Source: Pseudomonas sp. StFLB209 (GTDB lineage: Bacteria; Pseudomonadota; Gammaproteobacteria; Pseudomonadales; Pseudomonadaceae). From it: a stretch of DNA of 64,000 nucleotides. Both the position numbers and the translations under genes were made by a program. Location: NCBI RefSeq assembly GCF_000829415.1, contig NZ_AP014637.1, positions 1,190,001 through 1,254,000 on the forward strand. Direction: 5' to 3'. Below the pieces are notes generated by a model. It had not been told where the DNA came from. It saw nothing but the letters and a program-made list of their open reading frames with translations, and made no database searches. Positions 9,796 to 19,030 of this stretch are shown one piece after another (positions within the stretch are counted from its first letter, which is position 1; each line of letters opens with the position of its first letter).

Positions 9796-9826
9796 TTGAC
9801 CTTGTCCATGGGTCAAGGTTGATCCT
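9796..9826 (+). promoter_or_regulatory. CueR-type promoter for copA-cueR
   Basis: -35 TTGACC (9796-9801), a 19-base spacer, and -10 GATCCT (9821-9826). The spacer holds the dyad ACCTTG (9799-9804) and CAAGGT (9814-9819) around CCATGG, the same architecture as the E. coli copA CueR operator. The ATG of copA is 33 bases downstream. Confidence 0.85.
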
Positions 9827-9858
9827 TGCAGGCATTGAGCCTTCAAGGAGTGAACACA

Positions 9859-12048
9859 ATGCAAGAGCCCATCGCTTTCGACCTGCCGATCAGCGGCATG
9901 ACCTGCGCCAACTGCGCCGGTCGGGTCGAGCGTGCACTGGCCAAAGTGCCGGGTGTCGACCAAGTCACCGTCAACCTGGCCAACGAACACGCGTATGTCC
10001 AGGCACAGCACGATACTGATCCGCAAACCCTCATCGAGGCCGTCAGCCGTGCCGGTTACAGCGCAAGCCTGAGCCCGCCGTCCAGCCAGGAGCGTGCGCA
10101 ACACGGGCATCGCGAGCGCTGGTGGGTGCTCGCCGCGCTGCTGCTGGCGCTGCCGCTGGTACTGCCCATGCTGCTGACGCCGTTGGGTATTCACGCAATG
10201 CTGCCAGCCTGGGCGCAGTTCGCGCTGGCCACACCGGTGCAGTTCATTTTCGGCGCACGCTTTTATGTCGCGGCCTGGAAGGCGTTGCGCGCCGGCAGCG
10301 GCAATATGGACCTGCTGGTTGCACTGGGCACCAGTGCCGGCTACGGCCTGAGCGTCTACGTCTGGGTCATGGCCGCCCCGGATCACGCACCGCATCTGTA
10401 CTTCGAAGCCTCGGCCATGGTCATTGCCCTGGTGCTGCTCGGCAAACATCTGGAAAGCCGCGCCAAGCGCCAGACTGCCAGCGCCTTGCGCGCGCTGGAA
10501 GCGCTGCGTCCGGAACGTGCCTGGCAGGTCATCGACGGCCAGGAACGGGAAGTTGCCATCAGCGCCCTGCGCGTCGACGACAGGGTGCTGGTGCGCCCTG
10601 GTGAACGCTTCCCGGTGGATGGCCAAGTCATCGAGGGCCAGAGCCATGCCGACGAAGCGCTGATCAGCGGTGAAAGCCTGCCGGTGCCCAAGCACCCCGG
10701 CGATCAAGTGGTCGGCGGCGCCATCAATGGTGAAGGCCGCCTGCTGGTACGGGCCACGGCGTTGGGCGCCGAGTCGGTGCTGGCGCGGATCATTCGTCTG
10801 GTCGAAGACGCCCAGGCTGGCAAGGCACCGATTCAGCGTCTGGTGGATAAGGTCAGCCAGGTGTTCGTCCCGGTGGTACTACTGATCGCCCTGATCACCT
10901 TGGGTGCCTGGCTGCTCTACGGTGCGCCGCTGGAAGTCGCGTTACTCAACGCTGTGGCAGTTCTGGTCATTGCCTGCCCTTGCGCACTGGGCCTGGCCAC
11001 TCCGACAGCGATCATGGCCGGCACCGGCGTGGCAGCCCGGCATGGCATTTTGATCAAGGACGCCGAAGCGCTGGAGCGTGCCCATGAAGTCGATGTGGTG
11101 GTGTTCGACAAGACCGGCACCCTGACCCTTGGTAGCCCGCGCATCACCAACATGAGCGCCGCGAGGGTCAACGAAGAGCAACTCCTGCAATGGGCCGGCA
11201 CCCTGCAACGCGGCAGCGAACACCCGTTGGCCAAGGCGGTGCTGGAAGTCTGCGAACAGTGGCAACTGCAACTGGAACTCCCGGAGCACAGCCACGCCCT
11301 GGCCGGGCGCGGTATTGCCGCCACCGTGAACGGCCGCCAGTTGGCGCTGGGCAATCGTCGCCTGCTGGACGAGAACGAGCTGCTGCCGGGCGAGCTGGCC
11401 GAGTCAGCACAAGCCTGGGAAGCCGAAGGACGGACCATCTCCTGGCTGATCGAGCTGGCTCCGCAGCCCGGCGTGATTGGCCTGTTTGCCTTTGGCGATA
11501 CCCTCAAGCCCGGTGCCCGGCAAGCCGTGCAGCAACTGAACCAACGCGGCATCGCCAGCCACCTGCTGACCGGCGACAACCAGGGCAGTGCGCAGATGGT
11601 CGCGCGCGAGCTGGGCATCTTCGATGTGCACGCACAGATTCTGCCGGCCGACAAAGCCGCTATCGTCGACAACCTCAAGCGCAACAAGGTCGTCGCCATG
11701 GTCGGCGACGGCCTCAACGACGCCCCGGCGCTGGCGGCCGCGGATGTCGGCATTGCCATGGGCGGCGGCACCGATGTGGCCATGCAGGCCGCCGGTATTA
11801 CCCTGATGCGCGGCGATCCACGGCTAGTGCCGGCAGCGCTGGAGATCAGCCGCAAGACCTACGCCAAGATCCGCCAAAACCTGTTCTGGGCCTTCGTCTA
11901 CAACCTGATCGGCATTCCCTTGGCCGCTCTGGGCTACCTCAATCCGGTGCTGGCCGGCGCGGCCATGGCGCTGTCGAGTGTCAGCGTGGTGAGCAACGCC
12001 TTGCTACTGAAAACCTGGAAACCCAAAGACCCGGTGGAGCAACCATGA
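9859..12048 (+). CDS. copA: Cu(I)-exporting P1B-type ATPase CopA
   Basis: A 729-residue copper-export ATPase of the inner membrane. In order: one N-terminal HMA domain with GMTCANC (Cys16, Cys19), eight membrane helices, the actuator loop GESLPV, the transmembrane metal-binding CPC at about Cys373-Pro-Cys375 in [13 protein letters not shown], the phosphorylation site [10 protein letters not shown] with Asp417, the HP motif SEHPLAKA, and the hinge [20 protein letters not shown]. It has a single HMA domain, where some homologues have two. AAGGAG at 9845-9850 sets the start; the longer frame from 9826 lacks an SD. The stop overlaps the cueR start (ATGA). Confidence 0.96.
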   Translation: MQEPIAFDLPISGMTCANCAGRVERALAKVPGVDQVTVNLANEHAYVQAQHDTDPQTLIEAVSRAGYSASLSPPSSQERAQHGHRERWWVLAALLLALPLVLPMLLTPLGIHAMLPAWAQFALATPVQFIFGARFYVAAWKALRAGSGNMDLLVALGTSAGYGLSVYVWVMAAPDHAPHLYFEASAMVIALVLLGKHLESRAKRQTASALRALEALRPERAWQVIDGQEREVAISALRVDDRVLVRPGERFPVDGQVIEGQSHADEALISGESLPVPKHPGDQVVGGAINGEGRLLVRATALGAESVLARIIRLVEDAQAGKAPIQRLVDKVSQVFVPVVLLIALITLGAWLLYGAPLEVALLNAVAVLVIACPCALGLATPTAIMAGTGVAARHGILIKDAEALERAHEVDVVVFDKTGTLTLGSPRITNMSAARVNEEQLLQWAGTLQRGSEHPLAKAVLEVCEQWQLQLELPEHSHALAGRGIAATVNGRQLALGNRRLLDENELLPGELAESAQAWEAEGRTISWLIELAPQPGVIGLFAFGDTLKPGARQAVQQLNQRGIASHLLTGDNQGSAQMVARELGIFDVHAQILPADKAAIVDNLKRNKVVAMVGDGLNDAPALAAADVGIAMGGGTDVAMQAAGITLMRGDPRLVPAALEISRKTYAKIRQNLFWAFVYNLIGIPLAALGYLNPVLAGAAMALSSVSVVSNALLLKTWKPKDPVEQP

Positions 12049-12455
12049 ACATCGGTCAGGCAGCCAGCCGCAGCGGGCTGAGCGCCAAGATGATCCGCTA
12101 TTACGAAGCCACCGGCCTGCTGCAGCCGGCACCGCGCAGTGACAGCGGTTATCGGCATTATCAGGACAAGGACCTGCATACCCTGGCGTTCATCAAACGC
12201 TCAAGGGACCTGGGTTTCTCGCTGGAGGAAGTCGGCAAGCTGCTGACCCTCTGGCAGGATCGCCAGCGCGCCAGCGCCGACGTCAAGGCCCTGGCCCAGC
12301 GGCACGTGGATGATCTGCAACGCAAGATCGAGGAAATGGCCAGCCTGCGCGACACCCTGAGCGAGCTGATCGAACACTGCCAGGGCGACCAACGCCCTGA
12401 CTGCCCGATCCTCAAAAGCCTGGAATCGGGTGCCTGTTGTACCCGACGCTCATAG
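12045..12455 (+). CDS. cueR: Cu(I)-responsive MerR-family regulator CueR
   Basis: A 136-residue activator. The MerR helix-turn-helix ([26 protein letters not shown]) is followed by the dimerisation helix and a metal-binding loop in which the cysteines fall exactly at positions 112 and 120 ([10 protein letters not shown]), with Ser77 rather than Cys; this combination marks the monovalent-metal (Cu/Ag/Au) sensors. A CC pair near the C-terminus is also typical of CueR. It is translationally coupled to copA and should act on both 19-bp-spacer promoters in the cluster. Confidence 0.95.
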   Translation: MNIGQAASRSGLSAKMIRYYEATGLLQPAPRSDSGYRHYQDKDLHTLAFIKRSRDLGFSLEEVGKLLTLWQDRQRASADVKALAQRHVDDLQRKIEEMASLRDTLSELIEHCQGDQRPDCPILKSLESGACCTRRS

Positions 12456-12461
12456 ACCGGT

Positions 12462-13358
12462 TTATTGCATCCACGGCGGTGTCGGCTCTTCGTCCTGCCG
12501 CCCGTTTGGCGCATCGGCAGCCGCCAGGGCTGCCTGACGGCGGGCCTCGTCGCGTTTGGCCGCTTCGATCTCGCGCATCACCCCACGCACATCGGCTTCG
12601 CGGGTCGAGTCCTGGAATTGGCCGGTCAGCGGCGTATCCGGGCTCAGGGTGCCGGCTTGATAATGGGCCCACATTTCCTTGGCGTAGCGGGTCTCTCTGA
12701 GCTCTGGGGCAAAACGTCCGAAGTAGGCGGCCATGTTGCCGACATCGCGCTCAAGCATGCTGAATGCATGATTGTTGCCCGCCGCATCCACCGCCTGGGG
12801 CAGATCGATGATCACCGGGCCGTCCGGGTCGAGCAGCACGTTGAACTCCGACAAATCGCCATGCACCAGCCCGGCACACAGCATCAGCACGATCTGGCGG
12901 ATCAGGTAGGCGTGATACTCACGGGCCTGCTCCGGCTCCAGCTCGACATCGTTCAGGCGTGGCGCCGCATCGCCGTCACCATCGCTGATCATTTCCATCA
13001 ACAGCACGCCATCGAGAAAGTCATAGGGCTTGGGTACCCGCACCCCGGCACTGGCCAGGCGGAACAGTGCTGCGACCTCGGCGTTCTGCCAGGCATCCTC
13101 GGCTTCCTTGCGACCGAACTTCGAGCCCTTGGCCATGGCTCGCGCCTGGCGGCTGTTACGAACCTTACGCCCTTCCTGGTATTCCGCCGCCTGACGAAAA
13201 CTGCGCTTGTTCGCCTCCTTGTAAACCTTCGCACAGCGCAATTGCTTGCCACAGCGCACCACATACACAGCTGCCTCTTTCCCGCTCATCAGCGGACGCA
13301 GCACCTCGTCGACCAGACCGTCTTCGATCAGGGGTTCAATGCGTTTAGGAGTTTTCAT
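12462..13358 (-). CDS. RIO1-family atypical serine/threonine kinase
   Basis: A 298-residue RIO kinase. The glycine-poor nucleotide-binding region SGKEAAVYVVRC, the lysine in RCAKVYKE, the catalytic loop LVHGDLSEFNVLLD and the metal-binding PVIIDLPQAVD are all present. The Ala/Glu-rich tail (EIEAAKRDEARRQAALAAADAP) is charged and likely flexible. Eukaryotic RIO kinases act in ribosome maturation; the bacterial substrates are not established. It ends seven bases from the convergent cueR stop. Confidence 0.88.
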   Translation of the reverse strand: MKTPKRIEPLIEDGLVDEVLRPLMSGKEAAVYVVRCGKQLRCAKVYKEANKRSFRQAAEYQEGRKVRNSRQARAMAKGSKFGRKEAEDAWQNAEVAALFRLASAGVRVPKPYDFLDGVLLMEMISDGDGDAAPRLNDVELEPEQAREYHAYLIRQIVLMLCAGLVHGDLSEFNVLLDPDGPVIIDLPQAVDAAGNNHAFSMLERDVGNMAAYFGRFAPELRETRYAKEMWAHYQAGTLSPDTPLTGQFQDSTREADVRGVMREIEAAKRDEARRQAALAAADAPNGRQDEEPTPPWMQ

Positions 13359-13514
13359 CGGCTTTGAGTGGGGGTCCTTTGCCAGATACGCGTAAGTCGT
13401 CGTTATACGGCAATCCGCTACCAGCGAGTAGAGGGGCCGCTTGCTGATCTACACAGCAGGTGCATACAAATGTTTACCAATCGGGGTTGGAGTCACAGTT
13501 TTCACAGCCGTTCA

Positions 13515-14321
13515 TCACTGCTTGAACAACTCTCCCGGTGTAAAACCAAACAGATTCCTGAAGGCTGCGATAAACGCGGAAGTCGAGTCATAACCGCACT
13601 GCAACGCGGTGTCCGTCACCCGGCTACCGTCTTGCAGTGCGTTCAGCGAGGCCAGCAAGCGCGCTCGCTGGCGCCAGCCACGAAAGCTCAGGCCGGTTTC
13701 ACGCTGAAACAAACGCATCAGGGTTTTCTCGGATGTGCCCAGCCGTGCGGCCCACTCGTGCAGAGTCACAGGCAGACCGGGGTCGCGGATCAACTCGTTG
13801 CACAACGCCAACAGCCGCGCATGACGCGGCAGTGGCAGGCTGAAGCCGACCTCAGGCAAGACCGCCAGTTGATCGAGCAGCACGTGCACCAGACGCGCCT
13901 CGGCGCTGTCGTGTTCCGGGTAGGTGGATGGCAACTGACAAAAATGCTTGATCAGCTCGCGGGTCAAGGCCGTGACCTCCAGTACCCGGCAGCGCGGCGG
14001 TGCCCATTGGCAATCACGGCTACGCACATACAGGCTGCGCATTTCAGCTTCAGTGGAGGTCACCACTTGATGCTCAAGCCCGGCCGGAATCCACACCGCC
14101 CACTGCGGCGGCGCGAAAAAGCTGCCCTCAGGGGTATGCACACCCAGCACCCCACTGATGGCATAGGAAAACTGCACCCAGTCATGGCTGTGCGGCGGCG
14201 TCCAGGACCCGGCCCAAAGACTTTCGGCTCTGGCATAGAGCGGACGCGGCAAATCCACCAGGTCAGGAATACTGCGCTGGCCGGCAGCAGATGGCGCGCT
14301 GGCCTGTCCGTTGTTCAGCAT
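13515..14321 (-). CDS. AraC-family transcriptional regulator with cupin N-terminus
   Basis: A 268-residue regulator with an N-terminal cupin-like effector domain (HSHDWVQFSYAISGVLGVHT, PQWAVWIPAGLEH) and a C-terminal pair of helix-turn-helices (LHEWAARLGTSEKTLMRLFQRETGLSFRGWRQRARLLASL, DTALQCGYDSTSAFIAAFRNLFGFTPG). The arrangement matches the NimR/YeaM-type AraC regulators, which usually control a neighbouring transporter, although here the next genes are unrelated. Upstream and downstream gaps (156 and 73 bases) show no clear operator. Confidence 0.87.
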   Translation of the reverse strand: MLNNGQASAPSAAGQRSIPDLVDLPRPLYARAESLWAGSWTPPHSHDWVQFSYAISGVLGVHTPEGSFFAPPQWAVWIPAGLEHQVVTSTEAEMRSLYVRSRDCQWAPPRCRVLEVTALTRELIKHFCQLPSTYPEHDSAEARLVHVLLDQLAVLPEVGFSLPLPRHARLLALCNELIRDPGLPVTLHEWAARLGTSEKTLMRLFQRETGLSFRGWRQRARLLASLNALQDGSRVTDTALQCGYDSTSAFIAAFRNLFGFTPGELFKQ

Positions 14322-14394
14322 TCTCGGCTCTTATAGCTCAAGTCGGTAATGGCTTCACAGAGTAGCCTGTCAGCCCGACACTGTACAAAAGGGC

Positions 14395-15810
14395 TTACAT
14401 CAATCCTTCATCATCCAGCGTAATCCGGGCATAGAACACAATCGCCACGGTGGGAATCAGCGCTGAATAGCCTGGTCGCAGCGCCGTACCAAAGCGCGTC
14501 ATCAGGCGTTGCAGCGGCGCGTTCCTGATTGCCCCCAGCACGCCTCTGACAGACCCGGCCACGCCGCTGACCGGCGGGGCGGTGGACGGCGAAACGGTTT
14601 TGAATGAAGCGGCCAGTGTCAGTCGCTCGGCCAGTTCATCGATGTGCCGGGCATAGGCATCCCAGGGCATGCTTCTAATACTGCTCAACGGCGCCTGGGC
14701 CAGCGGATGATCATCGACGAATGCGTGGGCGAAGAACGTCCTGAGCAGCAACGCCTCGACCTCGACGACGGTGGCGCAGTGATGCAAGGCATTTCCCAGG
14801 TCATACTGGCGGGCCAGCATGCTCAGTACCCGGGTGTAGGAAACCCCGTGACGGCGTGCGGCATTGAGCAGAAAGTGCCCGCCCACCAACTGGAACTCAC
14901 GGGCGAAGGCGTAAGCCCGGTCCGGCTCATGCGCCTGCAGGCGTGTCCAGCGGCTGCTGCGCAGATGCTTGATGGCCTCATCCAGCAGGTAGGCTGGCGA
15001 GCGTCGCACCACGTCAAGCAAGTAGGCGTCCTGCAACACCGGATCGAGGTCGGCAACCGGCAACAACGCTGTATCCACCAGTGGCCCGTCGAAACCACTG
15101 AACTGCGTGGCCGCCAACACGTCGCCAAGACGCTTCCAGTAATGGTTGTGTCGATAACCGGTCATGCGCACATTGTCAAAGTGCTCCACCGGCATTCGGC
15201 CCAGGCTGCGCTCGCCGAGGTTGAGCAGCAGCACCGGGTCTTCACTGGACCAGGCATTGATCAGCCGCCCGGCGATGCGCGGGCGCAACTGCGCAGCTTC
15301 CTCTGCTTCGACCCGCACCGCCGCGCCCATCAACAGCACATCACCGATGGTCAAGTCAGGTTCGTTAGCAGCGTCCAGGTGCCTGAGCATGCTGATCAAC
15401 AGCCGACCGCCCAGCGAATGGCCGATCAGGTTAATGCGTTTGACCTGCGGGTGATGCTGCGCCAGATAACTGCCCAGTTGCCGCAGCAGGACCTTGCCCA
15501 TGTTCTCGGCACGGCTGCGAATGCGCGCAAAATGCATGGCCCGATCACCTGCCAACGCGGCAGCACCGGCCAACGGGTGCAAACGCGCGGCCGCCATCAG
15601 CAAACCACGGGAGCGGTTATCCATCTGCATGAAATGACTGGACGGCCAGAACGCCAGAACGTTGATGCTCTGGCGCAACTCGGCGGGGATGCTGGCCGCC
15701 AGCATGCGCCGGTCATCCAGGTCGTGACCGGCCGAATAGCCATGGACAAAGATATTCGCAACATCGCCGGTGGCGTTGGGCAGGGTCAGAAACTTGAAGT
15801 GAGTGTCCAC
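14395..15810 (-). CDS. alpha/beta hydrolase, DUF726-like
   Basis: A roughly 471-residue protein with an alpha/beta-hydrolase core: the oxyanion-strand region ANIFVHGYSAG near the N-terminus and the nucleophile elbow LIGHSLGGRLLISMLRHL around residue 145, followed by a strand pattern ending VLLLNLGERS. This resembles the DUF726/TMCO4-like lipase-type proteins. A C-terminal part (DELAERLTLAASF onward) is helical and may contact membrane (LIPTVAIVFYA). The frame continues upstream to an ATG at 15906, but that would overlap the preceding small gene by 74 bases; the GTG at 15810 is 23 bases after that gene's stop, though its SD is weak. The true start is therefore uncertain. Substrate unknown. Confidence 0.7.
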   Translation of the reverse strand: MDTHFKFLTLPNATGDVANIFVHGYSAGHDLDDRRMLAASIPAELRQSINVLAFWPSSHFMQMDNRSRGLLMAAARLHPLAGAAALAGDRAMHFARIRSRAENMGKVLLRQLGSYLAQHHPQVKRINLIGHSLGGRLLISMLRHLDAANEPDLTIGDVLLMGAAVRVEAEEAAQLRPRIAGRLINAWSSEDPVLLLNLGERSLGRMPVEHFDNVRMTGYRHNHYWKRLGDVLAATQFSGFDGPLVDTALLPVADLDPVLQDAYLLDVVRRSPAYLLDEAIKHLRSSRWTRLQAHEPDRAYAFAREFQLVGGHFLLNAARRHGVSYTRVLSMLARQYDLGNALHHCATVVEVEALLLRTFFAHAFVDDHPLAQAPLSSIRSMPWDAYARHIDELAERLTLAASFKTVSPSTAPPVSGVAGSVRGVLGAIRNAPLQRLMTRFGTALRPGYSALIPTVAIVFYARITLDDEGLM

Positions 15811-15832
15811 CGGATGAAGTCTCGGCTCGCGT

Positions 15833-16111
15833 TCAATCGCGGAAGATAAACCGCTTGGCAATACGCTTGATAAGCCGCAAACAAAGCATGACCCCGGCCA
15901 GGGCAATCACCGCCTTGGCCACCAGCATGAACCAGGCTTCGATGTCGGCCGACAGCAAGCCCATCAGCCAGCCCATACCGGCGATCAGCAAGCCAATCAG
16001 CAACAGGCCGATATGCGGCTGCAGCCAACGCGTCCTGGCCCCCTTGTCGAACAGGTATAAGGCAACCCCTACCAGGGTCAGAAATACCAGTACCGCGATG
16101 ATCAGTCCCAT
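15833..16111 (-). CDS. small three-helix membrane protein
   Basis: A 92-residue protein with three hydrophobic stretches (residues about 1-20, 35-54 and 62-80) and a basic C-terminus (RLIKRIAKRFIFRD). No family recognised. It is immediately upstream of the DUF726-like hydrolase on the same strand and probably cotranscribed, suggesting a membrane anchor or partner, which is inference from position only. Confidence 0.65.
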   Translation of the reverse strand: MGLIIAVLVFLTLVGVALYLFDKGARTRWLQPHIGLLLIGLLIAGMGWLMGLLSADIEAWFMLVAKAVIALAGVMLCLRLIKRIAKRFIFRD

Positions 16112-16211
16112 GCTCTACCTGAAGGGTTAGCCGAAAACAAACGCAGGCTGCGCGGGCCGATTATGCCCACGCTTGAACAGCTTTACCACGCGCCGGCCGT
16201 CCCGTCCGGAA

Positions 16212-17489
16212 TCAGCGCTCCAGAATCGCGGTTACCCCTTGGCCACCTGCCGCACAAATCGAGATCAACCCGCGGCCCTGGCCGGCCACGTCCAGCAACT
16301 TGGCCAGATTGGCGACGATCCGCGCACCGGTGGCGGCAAACGGATGACCGGCCGCCAGCGAACTGCCTTTGACGTTCAGCCGACTCAGGTCAATGCTGCC
16401 CAAAGGCGCCGCCAGCCCCAGCCGGGTGCGGCAGTATTCAGGGTCTTGCCAGGCCTTGAGGGTACACAACACCTGTGCGGCAAACGCCTCGTGGATTTCA
16501 TAGTAATCAAAGTCCTGCAGGCTCAGGCCATTGCGCGCCAACAGCCGCGGCACGGCGTACACCGGGGCCATCAGCAGCCCCTCGGCACCACGCACGAAAT
16601 CCACCGCAGCCGCCTCGCCATCACGTAAATACGCCAGCACCGGCAAGCCGCGCTCTGCGGCCCACGCTTCACTGGCCAACAGCACCAGCGACGCACCATC
16701 GGTCAGCGGTGTGGAATTACCCGCTGTCAGGGTGCCCTTGGCACTGCGCTCAAAAGCCGGCTTGAGGCTGGCGAGTTTGTCCAGGGTCAGGTCATCGCGC
16801 AGGTTATTGTCGCGGTTAAGGCCGCGGTACGGCGTCAGCAAGTCGTCGTGCCAGCCCTCGGCATAGGCCGCTGCCATTTTCATGTGGCTATCGAACGCCA
16901 GTTGATCCTGACTTTGCCGATCAATACCCCAGGTCTGCGCCATCAGCTCGCAGTGTTGACCCATCGACAACCCGGTGCGCGGCTCGCCGTTGCGTGGCAG
17001 CTCCGGCTTGAGGTGCTGCGGGCGCAGTTGCAGCAGGGTCTTGAGTTTGTCGGCCGTGGACTTGGCCCGGTTGGCTTTGAGCAGAATATTGCGCAGCCCT
17101 TCGCTGACGCCGATCGGTGCATCCGAGGTGGTGTCGACGCCGCCGGCAATGCCGCACTCGATCTGCCCCAAGGCAATCTTGTTGGCCACCAGCAGCGCGG
17201 CCTCCAGGCCAGTGCCGCAAGCCTGCTGGATGTCGTAGGCCGGAGTCTGCGCCGACAGCCGCGAGCCGAGTACGCATTCACGGGTCAGGTTGAAATCCCG
17301 CGAGTGCTTGAGCACCGCCCCGGCAACCACTTCGCCCAGCCGCAAGCCATGCAGATTGAAGCGTTCAACCAGGCCTTCCAGCGCGGCGGTGAGCATTTCC
17401 TGATTACTGGCCGTCGCATAGGCGCCGCTGGAGCGGGCGAAGGGGATACGGTTGCCGCCGACGATGGCGACACGACGTGGCTGATTCAT
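16212..17489 (-). CDS. acetyl-CoA C-acyltransferase (thiolase, FadI-like)
   Basis: A 425-residue type-II thiolase. The acyl-accepting cysteine is in DIQQACGTGLEAALLVANKIALG (about residue 95), the substrate-binding EIHEAFAAQVL and the GHPFAATGARI His motif lie in the C-terminal half, and CAAGGQGVTAILE carries the second catalytic cysteine. Length and motifs resemble FadI/AtoB-type enzymes. It is divergent from a FabG-like reductase and a MaoC hydratase, which together supply three of the four steps of a beta-oxidation-type cycle or its reversal. GGAG lies eight bases before the ATG. Confidence 0.9.
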   Translation of the reverse strand: MNQPRRVAIVGGNRIPFARSSGAYATASNQEMLTAALEGLVERFNLHGLRLGEVVAGAVLKHSRDFNLTRECVLGSRLSAQTPAYDIQQACGTGLEAALLVANKIALGQIECGIAGGVDTTSDAPIGVSEGLRNILLKANRAKSTADKLKTLLQLRPQHLKPELPRNGEPRTGLSMGQHCELMAQTWGIDRQSQDQLAFDSHMKMAAAYAEGWHDDLLTPYRGLNRDNNLRDDLTLDKLASLKPAFERSAKGTLTAGNSTPLTDGASLVLLASEAWAAERGLPVLAYLRDGEAAAVDFVRGAEGLLMAPVYAVPRLLARNGLSLQDFDYYEIHEAFAAQVLCTLKAWQDPEYCRTRLGLAAPLGSIDLSRLNVKGSSLAAGHPFAATGARIVANLAKLLDVAGQGRGLISICAAGGQGVTAILER

Positions 17490-17629
17490 GGAAAAACTCC
17501 GTTTTTTTCAGGGTTCAGAAGAGCCTGCGGGCAAGTTGTTACACAAGATGAGCAGTACAGCGCATAGAAGAACAAATGTCGCATGGCTGTGGTCCACTGC
17601 TTTGAACCCAGACTCAAGGAGAGTGTTCC

Positions 17630-18985
17630 ATGCCGTCCGATCGCTACATCGATTTCGCCAATTCCGACATGGGTCGTCGCCTGGTGAAAGCCGTGGGCCT
17701 GCCCACACCGACACGCCTGGAACGCTGGCAGGCAGGCCGCCTGCGCCCTATCGAAGGTAACCTGCTGATCAGCAGCGGTCCCTTGGCCGATCAGGTTCGC
17801 CAGTTTGCCCCGCGGCTGACTGACGCTCAGTACAGTCTGGGCAATGACGTCCCCGATGCGCCTCAGTGGGTCGCAGGGCAAAGCCCGCGCCTGAAGGCGG
17901 TAGTGTTCGATGCCAGCGGGCTGCATCGTGCCGAGCAACTGGTGCAACTGCGCGACTTCTTCAAGCCGGTGCTGCGCGAGCTGGAGCGTTGCGCGCGGAT
18001 CGTGATTCTCGGCCATGCGCCAGCCAGCCTCGACGATCCGCTGGCGGCCAGCACCCAGCAGGCCGTCGAGGGCTTCAGCCGCTCGTTGGGCAAGGAAATG
18101 CGTGACGGCAGCACCGTGCAGTTGCTGCAGATTGCAACCGGCGCCGAAGCTCAGCTCGAAGGCGCGCTGCGGTTTTTTCTTTCCCCCAAGAGCGCATTCA
18201 TTAGCGGCCAGGTGCTGCAACTGGAACTTAATGGCGATCAGGTCCAGGACTGGAGCCGTCCGCTGGCCGGACGCCGCGCACTGGTGACCGGCAGCGCCCG
18301 CGGTATCGGCGCGTCGATCGCCGAAACCCTGGCCCGCGATGGTGCGCAGGTGCTACTGCTCGATGTGCCGCAAGCCCGTGCCGAGCTTGAAGCGCTGGCG
18401 GCCCGGCTTGGCGGCCAGGCGCTGGCACTGGACATCAGTGCTCAGGATGCGGCCGAGCAACTGCGCGAGCGGCTGCCCGAAGGGCTGGATATTCTCGTGC
18501 ATAACGCCGGTATTACCCGCGATAAAACCCTGGCCAACATGACCCCCGACCTGTGGGATGCGGTGCTCGATATCAACCTGCAGGCGCCGCAGCGGCTGAC
18601 CCAGGCCTTGCTCGATAACGGCACCCTGCGCAGCAACGCGCGCATCGTGCTGATGGCCTCGATCAGCGGCCTGGCCGGTAATCGCGGCCAAACCAACTAC
18701 ACCGCCAGCAAGGCCGGCCTGATCGGCTACGCCAGAGCCATGGCGCCGATACTCAAGGATCGGGGCATCAGCATCAACGCCGTGGCACCGGGATTCATCG
18801 AAACGCACATGACCGAGAAAATGCCCTTCGCTCTGCGCGAAGCCGGCCGGCGCATGAACTCGCTGGGTCAGGGGGGCCTGCCACAAGACGTGGCCGAGGC
18901 GGTGGCCTGGCTGAGCCAATCAGGCAGCGGCGCAGTCAGCGGCCAGGTCTTGCGCGTGTGCGGGCAGAGCGTGATCGGCGCTTGA
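17630..18985 (+). CDS. 3-oxoacyl-ACP/CoA reductase with extra N-terminal domain (FabG4-like)
   Basis: A 451-residue SDR about 200 residues longer than ordinary FabG. The first roughly 210 residues are a degenerate Rossmann-like domain without a usable nucleotide motif, and the second half is a functional FabG domain (LVTGSARGIGASIAETL near residue 217, VHNAGITRDKTLANM, catalytic Ser in LMASISG, NYTASKAG Tyr-Lys). This two-domain architecture matches FabG4 of actinobacteria and proteobacteria, which reduces 3-oxoacyl-CoA. It faces away from the thiolase and is followed 45 bases later by a MaoC hydratase with which it is probably cotranscribed. An AAGGAG site precedes the ATG. Confidence 0.9.
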   Translation: MPSDRYIDFANSDMGRRLVKAVGLPTPTRLERWQAGRLRPIEGNLLISSGPLADQVRQFAPRLTDAQYSLGNDVPDAPQWVAGQSPRLKAVVFDASGLHRAEQLVQLRDFFKPVLRELERCARIVILGHAPASLDDPLAASTQQAVEGFSRSLGKEMRDGSTVQLLQIATGAEAQLEGALRFFLSPKSAFISGQVLQLELNGDQVQDWSRPLAGRRALVTGSARGIGASIAETLARDGAQVLLLDVPQARAELEALAARLGGQALALDISAQDAAEQLRERLPEGLDILVHNAGITRDKTLANMTPDLWDAVLDINLQAPQRLTQALLDNGTLRSNARIVLMASISGLAGNRGQTNYTASKAGLIGYARAMAPILKDRGISINAVAPGFIETHMTEKMPFALREAGRRMNSLGQGGLPQDVAEAVAWLSQSGSGAVSGQVLRVCGQSVIGA

Positions 18986-19030
18986 AATCCGTCAGGTAGC
19001 AACATGGCTGCCGATACAAGGAGAAACAAG

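Noticed and set aside
14395..15906. Longer hydrolase start at ATG 15906
   Set aside because: It would overlap the preceding small membrane protein gene by 74 bases and extend the protein by a segment lacking hydrolase-family character.
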